Of a stretch of DNA of 64,000 nucleotides, positions 1-12,401 are shown one piece after another. The position numbers and the translations under genes are program-made. Position 1 is the first letter of the stretch. Each line of letters begins with the position of its first letter. The stretch is from NCBI GenBank assembly GCA_036971475.1, contig JBAIZL010000004.1:70623893-70687892 (forward strand), read 5' to 3'. Origin of the DNA: Prosapia bicincta (taxonomy: Eukaryota; Arthropoda; Insecta; Hemiptera; Cercopidae). Under the pieces are notes generated by a model. That model was not told the origin of the DNA and made no database searches. It was given only the letters and a program-made list of their open reading frames with translations.

Positions 1-122
1 CGGAGTAAGGTTGATTTTAACTTCAAGTTTAAAACACACAAAAACCTCCTTAAGATGCTGCACATTCCGTTCTTACTTTGGGAGACCTCTTTCGGCTGAA
101 TTACGCAGTATCCAGCTGCCAT
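1..122 (-). CDS. possible first coding exon of an unidentified gene, cut by the window edge
   Basis: On the minus strand an ATG at 122-120 has a good start context (A at -3, G at +4) and an in-frame TAG four codons upstream. The frame then stays open for 40 codons to the window edge. The peptide starts MAAGYCVIQPKEVSQSKNGM and continues into a basic and hydrophobic stretch (CSILRRFLCVLNLK) that could begin a membrane segment. No family was recognised. The CpG-rich, TATA-containing sequence just upstream (123-480) supports a transcription start, and the segment does not resemble any repeat seen elsewhere in the window. It could be a chance frame inside a 5' UTR; the case rests only on start context, upstream stop and promoter-like surroundings. 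Confidence 0.33.
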   Translation of the reverse strand, partial: MAAGYCVIQPKEVSQSKNGMCSILRRFLCVLNLKLKSTLL

Positions 123-480
123 TATAAAACACTACGTCACTTCATCAGAGCGAATTACTATTTACTTAGCCGGTCATTGCTCTTGATCGACAAACGGCAC
201 TACAACAAATTTCCATTGTCTTTGCCGGAGCTAACTTTGCGACCCATGCTCTTTTGTGTCCTCAGCTAAGCTAGCATTATGACGCTAGTTTTCTTCTCTT
301 TCCCCTGGGAATCCCACTCCGGCTACCGATCCCTACTTTCCACCTGACCAATCGGAATCGCAATAAATGACATCATTTAGCACTCCTGGGTGCGTGCGCA
401 TTTCTTTTTATATCGTGGTTTCCTGTGAAATAAAATCAATACTTAAATCGGTAATCCAACTGTTTTCCGTTCTGGCCGTA
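123..480 (-). promoter_or_regulatory. putative promoter and 5' UTR of the minus-strand gene at 1-122
   Basis: This stretch is richer in G+C and CpG than the next kilobase. Read on the minus strand it has a TATA-like CGATATAAAAAG at about 414-403, a CCAAT motif (reverse orientation) near 349, and CRE-like TGACATCA (369) and GTGACGTAG (130-140) sequences. The order TATA, then UTR, then ATG at 122 is coherent. No transcription start can be proved from sequence alone. Confidence 0.3.
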
Positions 481-1845
481 TAACTCTTTATCAGTGCTTT
501 TTATGAGTTTTTTTTATTCTTAGTTTTCGATTTCTTTTGTTTTGCTGCATCTTTTAAAATGTCGACTGTACTTCTAGGGTGATTTTGACCGTTTCCCCCT
601 TGCAAATGATCGTCTTAATTGTTACTCTAATTCTATAACCCCTTTGAGGTGGCTTGGCTTGTTCTACAGCGTTAAATACTTAAACTCGTTTTATTTTAAC
701 TTATTTGCCCTTGCTGTGGCTATTCCTACGGAATTCTGCCTGTTGCAGATCGCGACAGACACGATAAACACGGCTTCACTCTAATGGCTTTGGCAGTTGA
801 CTGACAAGCTCCAGCGTGTTGAAACTTGTCTCTGACTGTCTCAACAGGTCATGCTACTAGGCAAATTACATCATATGGACGTAGCATCAGCAGTTGCCAC
901 TATAAAAATTCATTCACCTTTTTTTTATCACCTTTTAAACAATCTCTGAAATCTAGAGAATAAATAATCTTTGATGGAGAAAACGATAAAATATTGTTAC
1001 ATATTTTTATTTAGTGTATGTTGTAATAATTAATTACATCTTACATAAGCCATAATTATATTAAATTGATATCTTTATTTAGTAAAAATGAAGTATTCTG
1101 GGATAAGGAAGTAGATATACAGTTTAAGTATAATAGTAATTAATTTTGTAAAAATACTTTACAGCTTCAGATAATGTCTTAATGACTTGAAATGCTCTTC
1201 ATAGATAATAGATTTAAAAGAAAACAAATATTTCTTGAAACTTTGTATGACATATGAACGCTCATTAATTTGTTAACTTAGAACAATGTAAGATGGTGAA
1301 TTACAAGAATAGACGAATTTAAGAATAACAAAAATATGTGTATAGAAAATTATAATTTTAATCATGTATGTATATTGTTTTGTTCTGATTGAACTTCTAA
1401 CTTAGAACTATCTCTAGGGGTGTATATACTGTGATACTTTAACAATTCCTGTTCACATATGTTTTTGCTCTAGAATATTTCATTGTTAAGCTCTCAATGT
1501 TGACATTTGCTCTCTTTATCTATAGCATGTGATTTAATTGTCACCTCTGATTGGTCATTTACTGCCATTTTGTCTTTGCACATTTTCACAGTTGTGGCCA
1601 TGTTCTCTTCAGTGTTTAATCAGACTCACAGTGCTAAGAATGTTTAACTTTCTTCAGCAAAGTACTGCTATTTTCTTTGTGTTATTGTTAAAACACTATA
1701 AGTGTGTCGGGAGTGCCTGCAATTGTATGAATATACCTAGGATAACCACTATTGAATCTTTAGTTATTAATTCTTGTTAATCACTTAAACAATAGTTTAA
1801 GACTATCCGAACTTTGAATTTAGTATATTTGTTAAAACTTACTGA
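481..1845. other. no recognisable feature
   Basis: AT-rich sequence with only short frames. I looked for the missing N-terminal exon(s) of GALT here and found no convincing match. There is no tandem structure. Confidence 0.5.
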
Positions 1846-1849
1846 GACA

Positions 1850-2845
1850 GAACGTTTTCGATCGCTATGTGCCGATCTTCATCAGTGTCTTCTGGTTGGA
1901 GATGTTGGGTGAAGCGGTGACGGTTTTAAAGGTAGGTTTTCGATAGTATCGAAGAGTATGTGTGATTTGTATTGTGTTTGTTCATTTAATATGTTTGTAC
2001 TTTGTTTTTGTGTGTCTGTATATTTCATATTGTTCTAGTGTGTTGAGATGTGGTCCTTTTTTGTTGATGTGTAGGATTTCTAGGTTATGGTAAATGTCTG
2101 TGTATTTGTGTCCTGTATCTTTTATGTGGTTGTAAAATGTTGAGTTGGAGTTCTGTTTGTGTTCTTCGACTCTCTGTTTAAAGCCGCGACCTTTTTATCT
2201 AATGTAGAACTTGTTACATTCGTCGCAGTTCAGTTTGTATACGCCTGGTGCTTGTAGTTTATCCTTGTTGTTGGTGTTGTGTTGTATTTTGTATTGTAGC
2301 TTGTTATTAGTTTTGTATGCTATTTTGTATCCTATTTTTGAAATTTGTGGGCTATTTTGTTTGTTGTTTTGTTTATGAATGGTAATATGATGTATCTGTT
2401 TTCCCTGTCTGTAGTGTTAATTTTAGTGTTTTTTTAAAAATTTTGTACCATAGTTCGTATATTATTGTGGTGTTGTATCCATTTGTGTATGCTAAATATT
2501 TAATTGTGTCTAGTTCTTTATTTACGTTTTCTGTGGTCATTAGGACTTCTTTAAGTCTATGGAGCATGGATCTGAAGGCAGGGTGTTTATGTTAGATAGG
2601 GTGGTTTGAGGTGTTGTGGATAAGAGTGTCTGTTGTTATGGGTTTCCTGTAAATGTTGAAACTGTGTTTTTGTGTGTGGCTTTTTGTTATGGTTAGGTCG
2701 AGGAAGTTTAGGGATCGGTTGGTTTCAATTTCTGAAGTGAATTTTGGGTGTATTTTATTAGTGTAGGTGAGGAGTTTTTCACATTGGCGGGAGTTGCCTC
2801 TGTATAGTGTTATTATATCATCAACGTAAATGTGCCAGTAAATAT
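1850..2845 (-). mobile_element. Penelope-like element, 3' part (reverse transcriptase end plus GIY-YIG), decayed
   Basis: Read on the minus strand from 2845 leftward. A reverse transcriptase motif C, YVDD, lies at 2828-2817, followed by SLNFLDLTI and a YRKPITTDTLIHNTSNHP block typical of PLEs. A second segment reads MLHRLKEVLMTTENVNKELD. Near 2245-2150 a GIY-YIG endonuclease domain is visible as GVYKLNCDECNKFYIR then GFKQRVEEHK, with an in-frame stop just after YIR, so the domain is broken. Its tail (NLEILHINKKGPHLNTLEQY) reaches about 1990. The 3' flank (1850-1930) resembles a PLE terminus. PLEs retrotranspose with RT and, in this class, a GIY-YIG nuclease. The reading frame is interrupted, so this is a dead copy. 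It abuts the oppositely oriented 5' part at about 2845. Confidence 0.85.
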
Positions 2846-3700
2846 GAAGGTTAGGAAAATACACGCACACATACAATTCAATAAATTATGCCTAACTCAC
2901 AACATAACACCTACATACGCAAAAATAAACATAAATAACAACACTAAAGCAGCTACAATTACCAAACAAAAAGCAGAAATAATTTACATTAAACAAAGTA
3001 TGAAAAACCTTACAAAAATAAAGACTTTCTAAATTATAGGTTATACCAACTCCACCTAAATCTCGCGAACACAATCAGACATGATATCACATTACAATTG
3101 GTAACAGACACAAATAATTGGGCAACTAATAAAATAATAAACATCAAAAATAACCACAAGAAAAAAATTAATGAACTATTATGTAAAACAAAAAACACAA
3201 CACTCTCAACCTACACAAAAATTCTACCCCCGTACAGTTAACCTCACTAATACCAAATTCACACAACATGAAATGAATTTAATAAACAAAGGTCTAAAAT
3301 ACAACCTACATTATAAACCAAATAACATAGCAAACAAAAACATTATATTACAAATTGAAACAGCCATACAAAAAACCGACACCAAAGACCAAGACTCACT
3401 TCGACATGACATTAAAAACCTAACCAAACAGAAAAACATAACCAACAAAAACATGAGCAATGAAATTAAAATCGTTGAAAACATAAAACAAAAAGCCCAA
3501 CTAAACAATATCACACTCACCACAGCAGATAAAAGCAACACCACAATAATTATTAATACAAACAGCCTAAATGACAAGATCAATGATTATATAATAAATA
3601 ATAATATAGTACAAATAGATACAGACCCAACAGAGAAATTTCACAGAATCATCAAACAACTAATTAATACAAGCTTTCCCAGTTGTTTGATTCTTAAACA
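2846..3700 (+). mobile_element. Penelope-like element, 5' part (region N-terminal to the RT), decayed
   Basis: On the plus strand the sequence encodes a lysine- and asparagine-rich region, with FNKLCLTHNITPTYAKIN near 2875-2930 and, after frame breaks, a longer frame at 3171-3704. The latter carries VNLTNTKFTQHEMNLINKGL and a TTADKSNTTIIINTNS block, the conserved stretch ahead of the RT fingers in PLEs. It ends before RT motif A. Base use (few G on the sense strand) matches the minus-strand 3' part next to it. It is most likely the inverted 5' half of the same insertion (see findings). Confidence 0.8.
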
Positions 3701-3917
3701 GTAACATTTGTAGTGGACACCAGACAAAATTTTTAATAAAATTTATTTTTCACATTTCTTTATAAATTTGTCATGTCTCAAAACCTGTTGTGCTCCCAAA
3801 CATTGCTTTATTATCTAACCACTGTTTTTTGAGGATTTTTACAATGTATATCATGATTTATATTGTAACATGTTATATTGTAATTTAGTTTCAATATAGT
3901 GATGTATGTTATTTGTT

Positions 3918-6459
3918 ATAACTCTATATGGTGGGCTCTAGAAAACTGCTCTCAGATTATTCTATTTAACTCTATATGGTGGGCTCTAGAAAACTGCTCT
4001 CAGATTATTCTATTTAACTCTATATGGTGGGCTCTAGAAAACTGCTCTCAGATTATTCTATATAACTCTATATGGTGGGCTCTAGAAAACTGCTCTCAGA
4101 TTATTCTATATAACTCTATATGGTGGGCTCTAGAAAACTGCTCTCAGATTATTCTATTTAACTCTATATGGTGGGCTCTAGAAAACTGCTATCTCAGATT
4201 ATTCTATTTAACTCTATATGGTGGGCTCTAGAAAACTGCTCTCAGATTATTCTATTTAACTCTATATGGTGGGCTCTAGAAAACTGCTCTCAGATTATTC
4301 TATTTAACTCTATATGGTGGGCTCTAGAAAACTGCTATCTCAGATTATTCTATTTAACTCTATATGGTGGGCTCTAGAAAACTGCTATCTCAGATTATTC
4401 TATATAACTCTATATGGTGGCTCTAGAAAACTGCTCTCAGATTATTCTATTTAACTCTATATGGTGGGCTCTAGAAAACTGCTCTCAGATTATTCTATTT
4501 AACTCTATATGGTGGGCTCTAGAAAACTGCTCTCAGATTATTCTATATAACTCTATATGGTGGGCTCTAGAAAACTGCTCTCAGATTATTCTATATAACT
4601 CTATATGGTGGGCTCTAGAAAACTGCTCTCAGATTATTCTATTTAACTCTATATGGTGGGCTCTAGAAAACTGCTATCTCAGATTATTCTATTTAACTCT
4701 ATATGGTGGGCTCTAGAAAACTGCTCTCAGATTATTCTATTTAACTCTATATGGTGGGCTCTAGAAAACTGCTATCTCAGATTATTCTATTTAACTCTAT
4801 ATGGTGGGCTCTAGAAAACTGCTCTCAGATTATTCTATTTAACTCTATATGGTGGGCTCTAGAAAACTGCTCTCAGATTATTCTATATAACTCTATATGG
4901 TGGGCTCTAGAAAACTGCTCTCAGATTATTCTATATAACTCTATATGGTGGGCTCTAGAAAACTGCTCTCAGATTATTCTATTTAACTCTATATGGTGGG
5001 CTCTAGAAAACTGCTATCTCAGATTATTCTATTTAACTCTATATGGTGGGCTCTAGAAAACTGCTCTCAGATTATTCTATTTAACTCTATATGGTGGGCT
5101 CTAGAAAACTGCTCTCAGATTATTCTATTTAACTCTATATGGTGGGCTCTAGAAAACTGCTCTCAGATTATTCTATTTAACTCTATATGGTGGGCTCTAG
5201 AAAACTGCTCTCAGATTATTCTATTTAACTCTATATGGTGGGCTCTAGAAAACTGCTATCTCAGATTATTCTATTTAACTCTATATGGTGGGCTCTAGAA
5301 AACTGCTATCTCAGATTATTCTATATAACTCTATATGGTGGCTCTAGAAAACTGCTCTCAGATTATTCTATTTAACTCTATATGGTGGGCTCTAGAAAAC
5401 TGCTCTCAGATTATTCTATTTAACTCTATATGGTGGGCTCTAGAAAACTGCTATCTCAGATTATTCTATTTAACTCTATATGGTGGGCTCTAGAAAACTG
5501 CTATCTCAGATTATTCTATATAACTCTATATGGTGGCTCTAGAAAACTGCTCTCAGATTATTCTATTTAACTCTATATGGTGGGCTCTAGAAAACTGCTC
5601 TCAGATTATTCTATTTAAATCTATATGGTGGGCTCTAGAAAACTGCTATCTCAGATTAATCTATTTAACTCTATATGGTGGGCTCTAGAAAACTGCTCTC
5701 AGATTATTCTATTTAACTCTATATGGTGGGCTCTAGAAAACTGCTATCTCAGATTATTCTATTTAACTCTATATGGTGGGCTCTAGAAAACTGCTATCTC
5801 AGATTATTCTATTTAACTCTATATGGTGGGCTCTAGAAAACTGCTATCTCAGATTATTCTATTTAACTCTATATGGTGGGCTCTAGAAAACTGCTATCTC
5901 AGATTATTCTATTTAACTCTATATGGTGGGCTCTAGAAAACTGCTATCTCAGATTATTCTATTTAACTCTATATGGTGGGCTCTAGAAAACTGCTATCTC
6001 AGATTATTCTATATAACTCTATATGGTGGGCTCTAGAAAACTGCTATCTCAGATTATTCTATATAACTCTATATGGTGGGCTCTAGAAAACTGCTCTCAG
6101 ATTATTCTATTTAACTCTATATGGTGGGCTCTAGAAAACTGCTATCTCAGATTATTCTATTTAACTCTATATGGTGGGCTCTAGAAAACTGCTATCTCAG
6201 ATTATTCTATTTAACTCTATATGGTGGGCTCTAGAAAACTGCTATCTCAGATTATTCTATATAACTCTATATGGTGGGCTCTAGAAAACTGCTCTCAGAT
6301 TATTCTATTTAACTCTATATGGTGGGCTCTAGAAAACTGCTATCTCAGATTATTCTATTTAACTCTATATGGTGGGCTCTAGAAAACTGCTATCTCAGAT
6401 TATTCTATTTAACTCTATATGGTGGGCTCTAGAAAACTGCTATCTCAGATTATTCTATT
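3918..6459. repeat. 48-bp satellite array (about 52 units)
   Basis: Head-to-tail copies of a 48-bp unit containing ATGGTGGGCTCTAGAAAAC and CTCAGATTATTCTAT. Unit lengths are 48 bp, 50 bp (insertion giving CTATCTCAG) and 47 bp (GGTGGCTCT). The 47-bp variant recurs at about 4416, 5337 and 5532 in the same local context, showing block duplication. Because 48 is a multiple of three, stretches of 48-bp units stay open (a 16-residue repeat around NSIWWALENCSQIILF), but the 50- and 47-bp units break the frame, so it is not coding. Confidence 0.98.
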
Positions 6460-6899
6460 ATTGACAATAATTTTCACATAATTGTTAAAGATTTTATAGA
6501 TAATTTAACAGGTTAAATTTTAAAAGTAAATAGAAGGAGGATGTTAATTTTGGAGAAGATACTTTCAATGGTGGTAAGAGCTGTAGTAAATTGATGAATG
6601 TGCATGTTCGCCAGAGGTGACAATTTATCAAATGATGAATTAACACATTTTTATTACATGAAAATGGAAAGTACATTTTACTTTATTAAAAAATGATAAT
6701 TATATATCTTAAATATGTATAATAAATACATAAAATAGACCTAAGCTATTGTCATAATCCATTATTGACTTATTAAACCTGATTATCTTTTGAAATCTAG
6801 CTTTTATTTGAAAACTTTTTAGTTTTATAAAGTGTTTATCTTTTACTTAAATACTTTAGTTTTAATTCATAAGCTATACAGATTTTTAACATTTTCCAG
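6460..6899 (+). other. probable GALT intron sequence ending in a 3' splice site
   Basis: AT-rich DNA with no repeat recognised. It ends with the acceptor TTTTCCAG at 6892-6899, directly before the first identifiable GALT exon. The upstream GALT exon was not found in 1-6899, so this intron probably spans the satellite and the PLE. Confidence 0.5.
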
Positions 6900-7105
6900 A
6901 TCAATCCACAATATGAATCTACATATGTATTTAACAACGACTTTCCTGCACTACTGGATGACGTTCCTAATCCACCAAAAAGTAAAAATCCACTTTTCCA
7001 AATGGAAGCTGCTCGAGGAACTTGTAGGGTCATGTGTTTCCATCCAAAGTCTAACCTTACATTACCTGTAATGACATTGGATGAAATCGGCAAAGTCATT
7101 GAAAA
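6900..7105 (+). CDS. GALT: GALT exon (first one visible)
   Basis: Starts in phase 0 after TTTTCCAG and ends with two bases of a codon before GTGAGT. It encodes [19 protein letters not shown] through [18 protein letters not shown] to GKVIE. This matches the human VNPQYDSTFLFDNDFPAL and CKVMCFHP regions. Its ATGs are internal to the protein, so the true start lies upstream. Confidence 0.95.
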
Positions 7106-10100
7106 GTGAGTTTTTGTAAAAAAATTTGAATCTTAAAAGAATTTATTTTCCCCTGTCAAAGCAAATACTATACTTCTAAATAAATTTATACTAGTCTGAT
7201 AACAGGGTGGTTTTTTAATAATCTTTATTAAGGTTACTATCAGTTTGAAAACATCATTACTTGTATCATATGTTTATTTTGAATAAGTTATATAATTTAC
7301 AACTATTTTTTTTTACTAATAAATTGATATTATAACAAATTAATTTATAATTTAATAAAATTATTAGTTTGTTTTTTGATAAATTATTTTCTGTCAATTG
7401 TACACAATTTAACCAAAACAAAAAGTATTCATAAAAGACAAGGTAACTAGATTTTAAAGGTAGTGTCACATTTATTGACATGACCCTGTACTTATAGCAC
7501 CATATTATATAATCATGGTACTATGTTATATACTTTGTATATCACTTACACTTTTAAATTTTTTAAACTTGCCTATAGTAGCACTTACTTTGCTTGTTGA
7601 GGATGGCCGTTTTGGGAGATGTGCCCTTTGTCAACTCAGACCGTAACTCAGAGATGTGAAGGGAAAGTTTTGTTACCTTGAGATGTACGTTACGGTATCG
7701 ATAACAGGATAAAGATCCTGTTACTTTGTATATAACAGGATAAAGCGATTTTAAATGAATTATTAACTGGAAAATCATGATAGAACTTTAAAACCAGTCC
7801 ATCAATTACTTTCACAAACTTTACCTAACACTCACCAACTTACAGATTATTGTACAAATAGCTCCATTAATGTTAATGTTGAATTGATGTGTAGACCACT
7901 TGTATCTTGAAGTTGTATAGAGCTATTTGGAAAAAAAAGTCTGATGCCAAATGTTCAAATGGTTTGTCAACTCTAAACACTTCATTTCATTATGTCTATG
8001 TTCATAGTTAAATTGAGAGTAAACAGAATTTAAAAATTACGTTAAATAAAACATGGTTTTTCTTGGTGTTAAAACAAGGAAAATTACAAGATGGATCGAG
8101 ATAATGACTGAGTATAATGCTGCATGTGACGCAGCTCTTTACATCAGTTGATGGTGGCTTACAAGAAAGGCACTGTAACAGAGAGTTAGTAAGATTTGAT
8201 TAGTCAAGCCGGCAGACTAATGTATTGAAAGTCCTAGTAGTAGAATACTGAAGGTAAATGGGAAACTTGATCAGCGGTCTGTTTTCCTCTCCCCCACCAT
8301 GATCTTAGAAAAATGTTCTGTTTAGCATTGCACAATTGCGTATAACAAATAAGAGGGTTAATCCATCAGATTATGTGACTGAGTTGAAAGTGGAGATGCT
8401 GTCATTCTTCAGACTTAGTTGTGTTCTGTGAATGTCGCCAGCTACTGCCATCAAAAGCCACCTCCTGAAACAAAAAAGGTACCCTAATCAAGGTATATAT
8501 CAGACTCCATACAGTGATTTTAATAAAACGTAACTGTGGAAAAGAGGCTATGAAACCCTTTATAAACACTTCCGTCCATACAGCCCAGATCATTTTTGTC
8601 TGTTATGATTATTTTTTGTTTGTCCCTTAGAATAAAAATCTAGTTGAGTAAAAATTTTAAAATTATCAAAAAGGATCGTGTGTGCAAATAAGTGATGAGA
8701 ACCTCAACGTTTTTTGTTGAACATGGGTATAACAAAGAATATACAGACTTCTAAATGTGGGGAAAATGAATAGAACATACTGAAAACTGTTTTGATAAAT
8801 GTTGAAGGATTTTGGTGTATTTGTTTGTGATTAATAATGTTTAATTACTCAGATTATAATACTTATATAAAACTAACAGTTGTAATATGAAATGTTCTAA
8901 ATCATTATCATGTACTCATATGACAGTGAGCATTTCTCCAAAAGTCGGTTTATATCCATGAACTCTTGAATATTAGCTTACTTCTAATACCAAGTAAACT
9001 TACTTCATACAGGCTTCCAGCTCTAGGAGTAGCCGATAGCCCGATGTCCATGGTAAATTGATTCTGCTACTGGCCTATAGAATAATAGGGAGTATATAGT
9101 ATGCTAATAAAGTTTTCAAAATTAATGTATGATAATGGTTGATTCTGTCAACCAGTTATATTATTATATGTGAAATGCAATTCTTAAATCAAAATTTTTA
9201 AAAATTTTGCATATAAAAATCCTAATAGGTAAGCCGATTTATTAGGAAATCCCAAGGATAAACTTCCGATGTTGGATAGGTCTGGAATCTACACCATTAC
9301 TTGTAAAACTAGTGACAAAATGAATATTGGTCAGACAAAAACTTGTGACAAAATGTATATTGGTCAGACAAGGAGAAAGATTATAACTAGATTTAAAGAA
9401 CATCTAGCCCGTATTAAATATGGGAGACAGGATAAGTCCAGCGTGGCTGAACATATCCTTAATAATGGCCATGAATTGGAAATAAATAGTGTTAAAGTGG
9501 GTAAAACGGTGTTCTCCAACAGGTTGCTCAATAGTTATGAAAGTATATTCATTGCTAAAACTAGGGGTGATTTGTTGATGAACATTGATAAAGGCCCAAT
9601 ACCTGGTTCTAGTTTACTCTCTTTGTTACGACCAAATACATGATTTTTAACTGTATTTATAGTTTAGTTCAAGTTGACATGATAATTTATTATTGTTTAT
9701 GTTTCGTTTATAATTTTAGTTTGTAATTAGTTTTAATTTAGAATTGTAACGACAAGTCAGTGGTGGGTGTGGTCTTGTCCACTTGCAGCGCTGGTACAGG
9801 TCAACAAACTGGTCGCTGGGCGGAGGAGTGGGAGTAGCCCATCGCGATTTTAGGTGTACTGTTTCTTTATAGTCCCAGTATGTTTGTAACCTTCTGATGA
9901 TGTAACTGTGTTGGCGAAATATACATCAAGGGTGTTTAAATATTTGTAGCAAGGGTTATTGTTATTTATTTATCATAATTCCGCTACTGTGCTCTGTATA
10001 AAATTTCACCAATTGTATAGTCTTTGTCAATAAAAACATTTTTTGTCCACAGTAACAAATAATAAATGTTACAAACTTAAAATATTACTTAATTATTTTT

Positions 10101-11803
10101 TTTTGGCAAACAACCAAATATTACTCTTAAGGTATAGCAAGAGACTTGAGATGCGCAGGAGAAAAGTTTGTTATCTAGTAGAGGAGAAAGATCTGGCAGC
10201 TCTTTACTCCTTTCTTGTATCTAGGCACAGTGGTAAACAGAATACAGGGGTTGTTGCAGACCGATACATATGTCAGCAAAGTGCAACAAACATTAAGTCA
10301 ACAGACTTCCCCACCATTCTAAATGTCAAGTAGGCCAAAGTCTATCGACTAGCCAATGCTCTTGCAAAATCTCGCAACTGCTGCATTACTTATGAATGCA
10401 GAAAAAATAAGTAATAATTATTAAAATTATGAATAATAATACTTGATAATACAGAATATAATAACATTTTGTTATTTCCGAGTATATTGTAAATATGTTA
10501 CAAATATTTAGTATTTCAATTTTATACCCATATTGTGGGGTTTTTCAAGTTATAAATATTCTTTGTAGTTGATTTATTTATCTTAATCATATCTACAAGA
10601 ACACTATAAGATATCTATTCTTGTGGCTATAGGTAAATAGTCAAGGGTTTTCATTTGAAACACAACATTAAGAATTCTAAATCATATTGAATACGGTACA
10701 TGATAAAAACAATAATATGTTATGATTAAACAATTATAGTTTTAAAAATTGAAATAAGAATTTAACCATTTTCTGATGTAATTGATTTTGGAGGGAAATA
10801 CATTTTGGATTTAGAATCGTGTAAAAGAGTTGACAAAAATAAAATTTTACATCTGTCATAAATATGTTTAAAAACCAAAAGAAACAGTATATGCTACAGT
10901 TATATATCTAGCATTAGTAATATGAGTTTATAATTTTGTTTTTATATAGATGGATAGAACAAACTCTTGAATTAGGAGAAATTTATGATTGGGTTCAAAT
11001 ATTTGAAAACAAAGGTTCTATAATGGGTTGTTCCAACCCACATCCTCATTGTCAGATTTGGGCTTCATCTTTCATTCCAAATGAACCAAGAATAAAAGAT
11101 ATAAAGCAGTTAGAATATTTTAAAACATATAGTAAACCTTTACTAATGGATTACTTGGAACAAGAATTACAAAAGAAGGTTAGTTTTTAATGTTTTAATT
11201 AATAATTATTGACTTTGATACAGGTCATGAACATTGAACAGGCCTTATTGAACATTATCTAGTAATTTCAGTGACTTTTCTCTGATATTTCAAGCCTATG
11301 ACTTATTGGGTCAGAATAAAATGTTATCTTTTGGAATGGACTCTGTGAATTAATATACATTATAAATTTTAAATAAAATTTATACACTATTTAGAAATTT
11401 TGTTTTCATTTACTGAAATACTAATCAAGAAAGTAGCTAAAGTAGTTCTAAAAGTTATAAATTTAAACCAAAAGTCTATATCTCAGGTGACTAATTTTTA
11501 AGATATGTAGATTTTATATACAAAATCATATACAAAAAAATTATATGTATATATATATCGTGATATTTCACGTTGTCCATTTTTTCTGCTGCACTGACTT
11601 TATGAAGTTATTATTATTACTTGCAAATAATTTTGTCCACCACTAAGTGCAATAATTTTCTAAGTGAACATTCACATTAGAAAAATGGAGAAAAATAATC
11701 AGTGATTCAACAATGGTCAAGTGACCGAAAGGTACCTCATCACACAAGGTAAAATTATTGAACTTAGTGGTGGAAAAAATTATTTACAAGTAATAATAAT
11801 AAC

Positions 11804-11878
<75 letters not shown>

Positions 11879-12331
11879 AACAAAAGTCAAAATACAAATA
11901 CAAGAATTATATTTGAATTTACAATTCAAAGCTTTTCAAGCAAGAAATTAACAAAGGCCTGAAAATGAATATTTATGAAGCTTTAGAAATACATAAATAT
12001 AATACTAATAATGAGTTGATAAATGAACAAATACAAGTAAAATCTAAATTCGATAATATATTCAGTATTTGTAATGTTAGGGCAGCAAAATAAAAAAACA
12101 AAAAAAAAAATAAATAAAAAAAAAATAAAAAAAATTTTAACAACATTGTAATTGATTTGGCATAACTATTTATTTGATCTAATTTGCACATATGTTAATT
12201 TTAATTGTTTAATATTCCTGATGATGTTGGTACTGTTAGCCAACGAAAAGCTTTGAATTGTAAATTCAAATATAATTCTTGTATTTGTATTTTGACTTTT
12301 GTTCTTTATTAATACACAAGAAAACATATTG

Positions 12332-12401
<70 letters not shown>

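Noticed and set aside
540..620. ATGTCGACTGTACTTCTAGG as a possible GALT first exon
   Set aside because: Frame stops after seven codons and does not resemble the GALT N-terminus.
3899..5298. Frames of 69-110 codons with repeated NSIWWALENCSQIIL
   Set aside because: Product of a 48-bp satellite; frames break at each 50- or 47-bp unit.
10043..10333. 96-codon frame in GALT intron 1
   Set aside because: No recognisable domain, no splice support; noted only as an unassigned frame.
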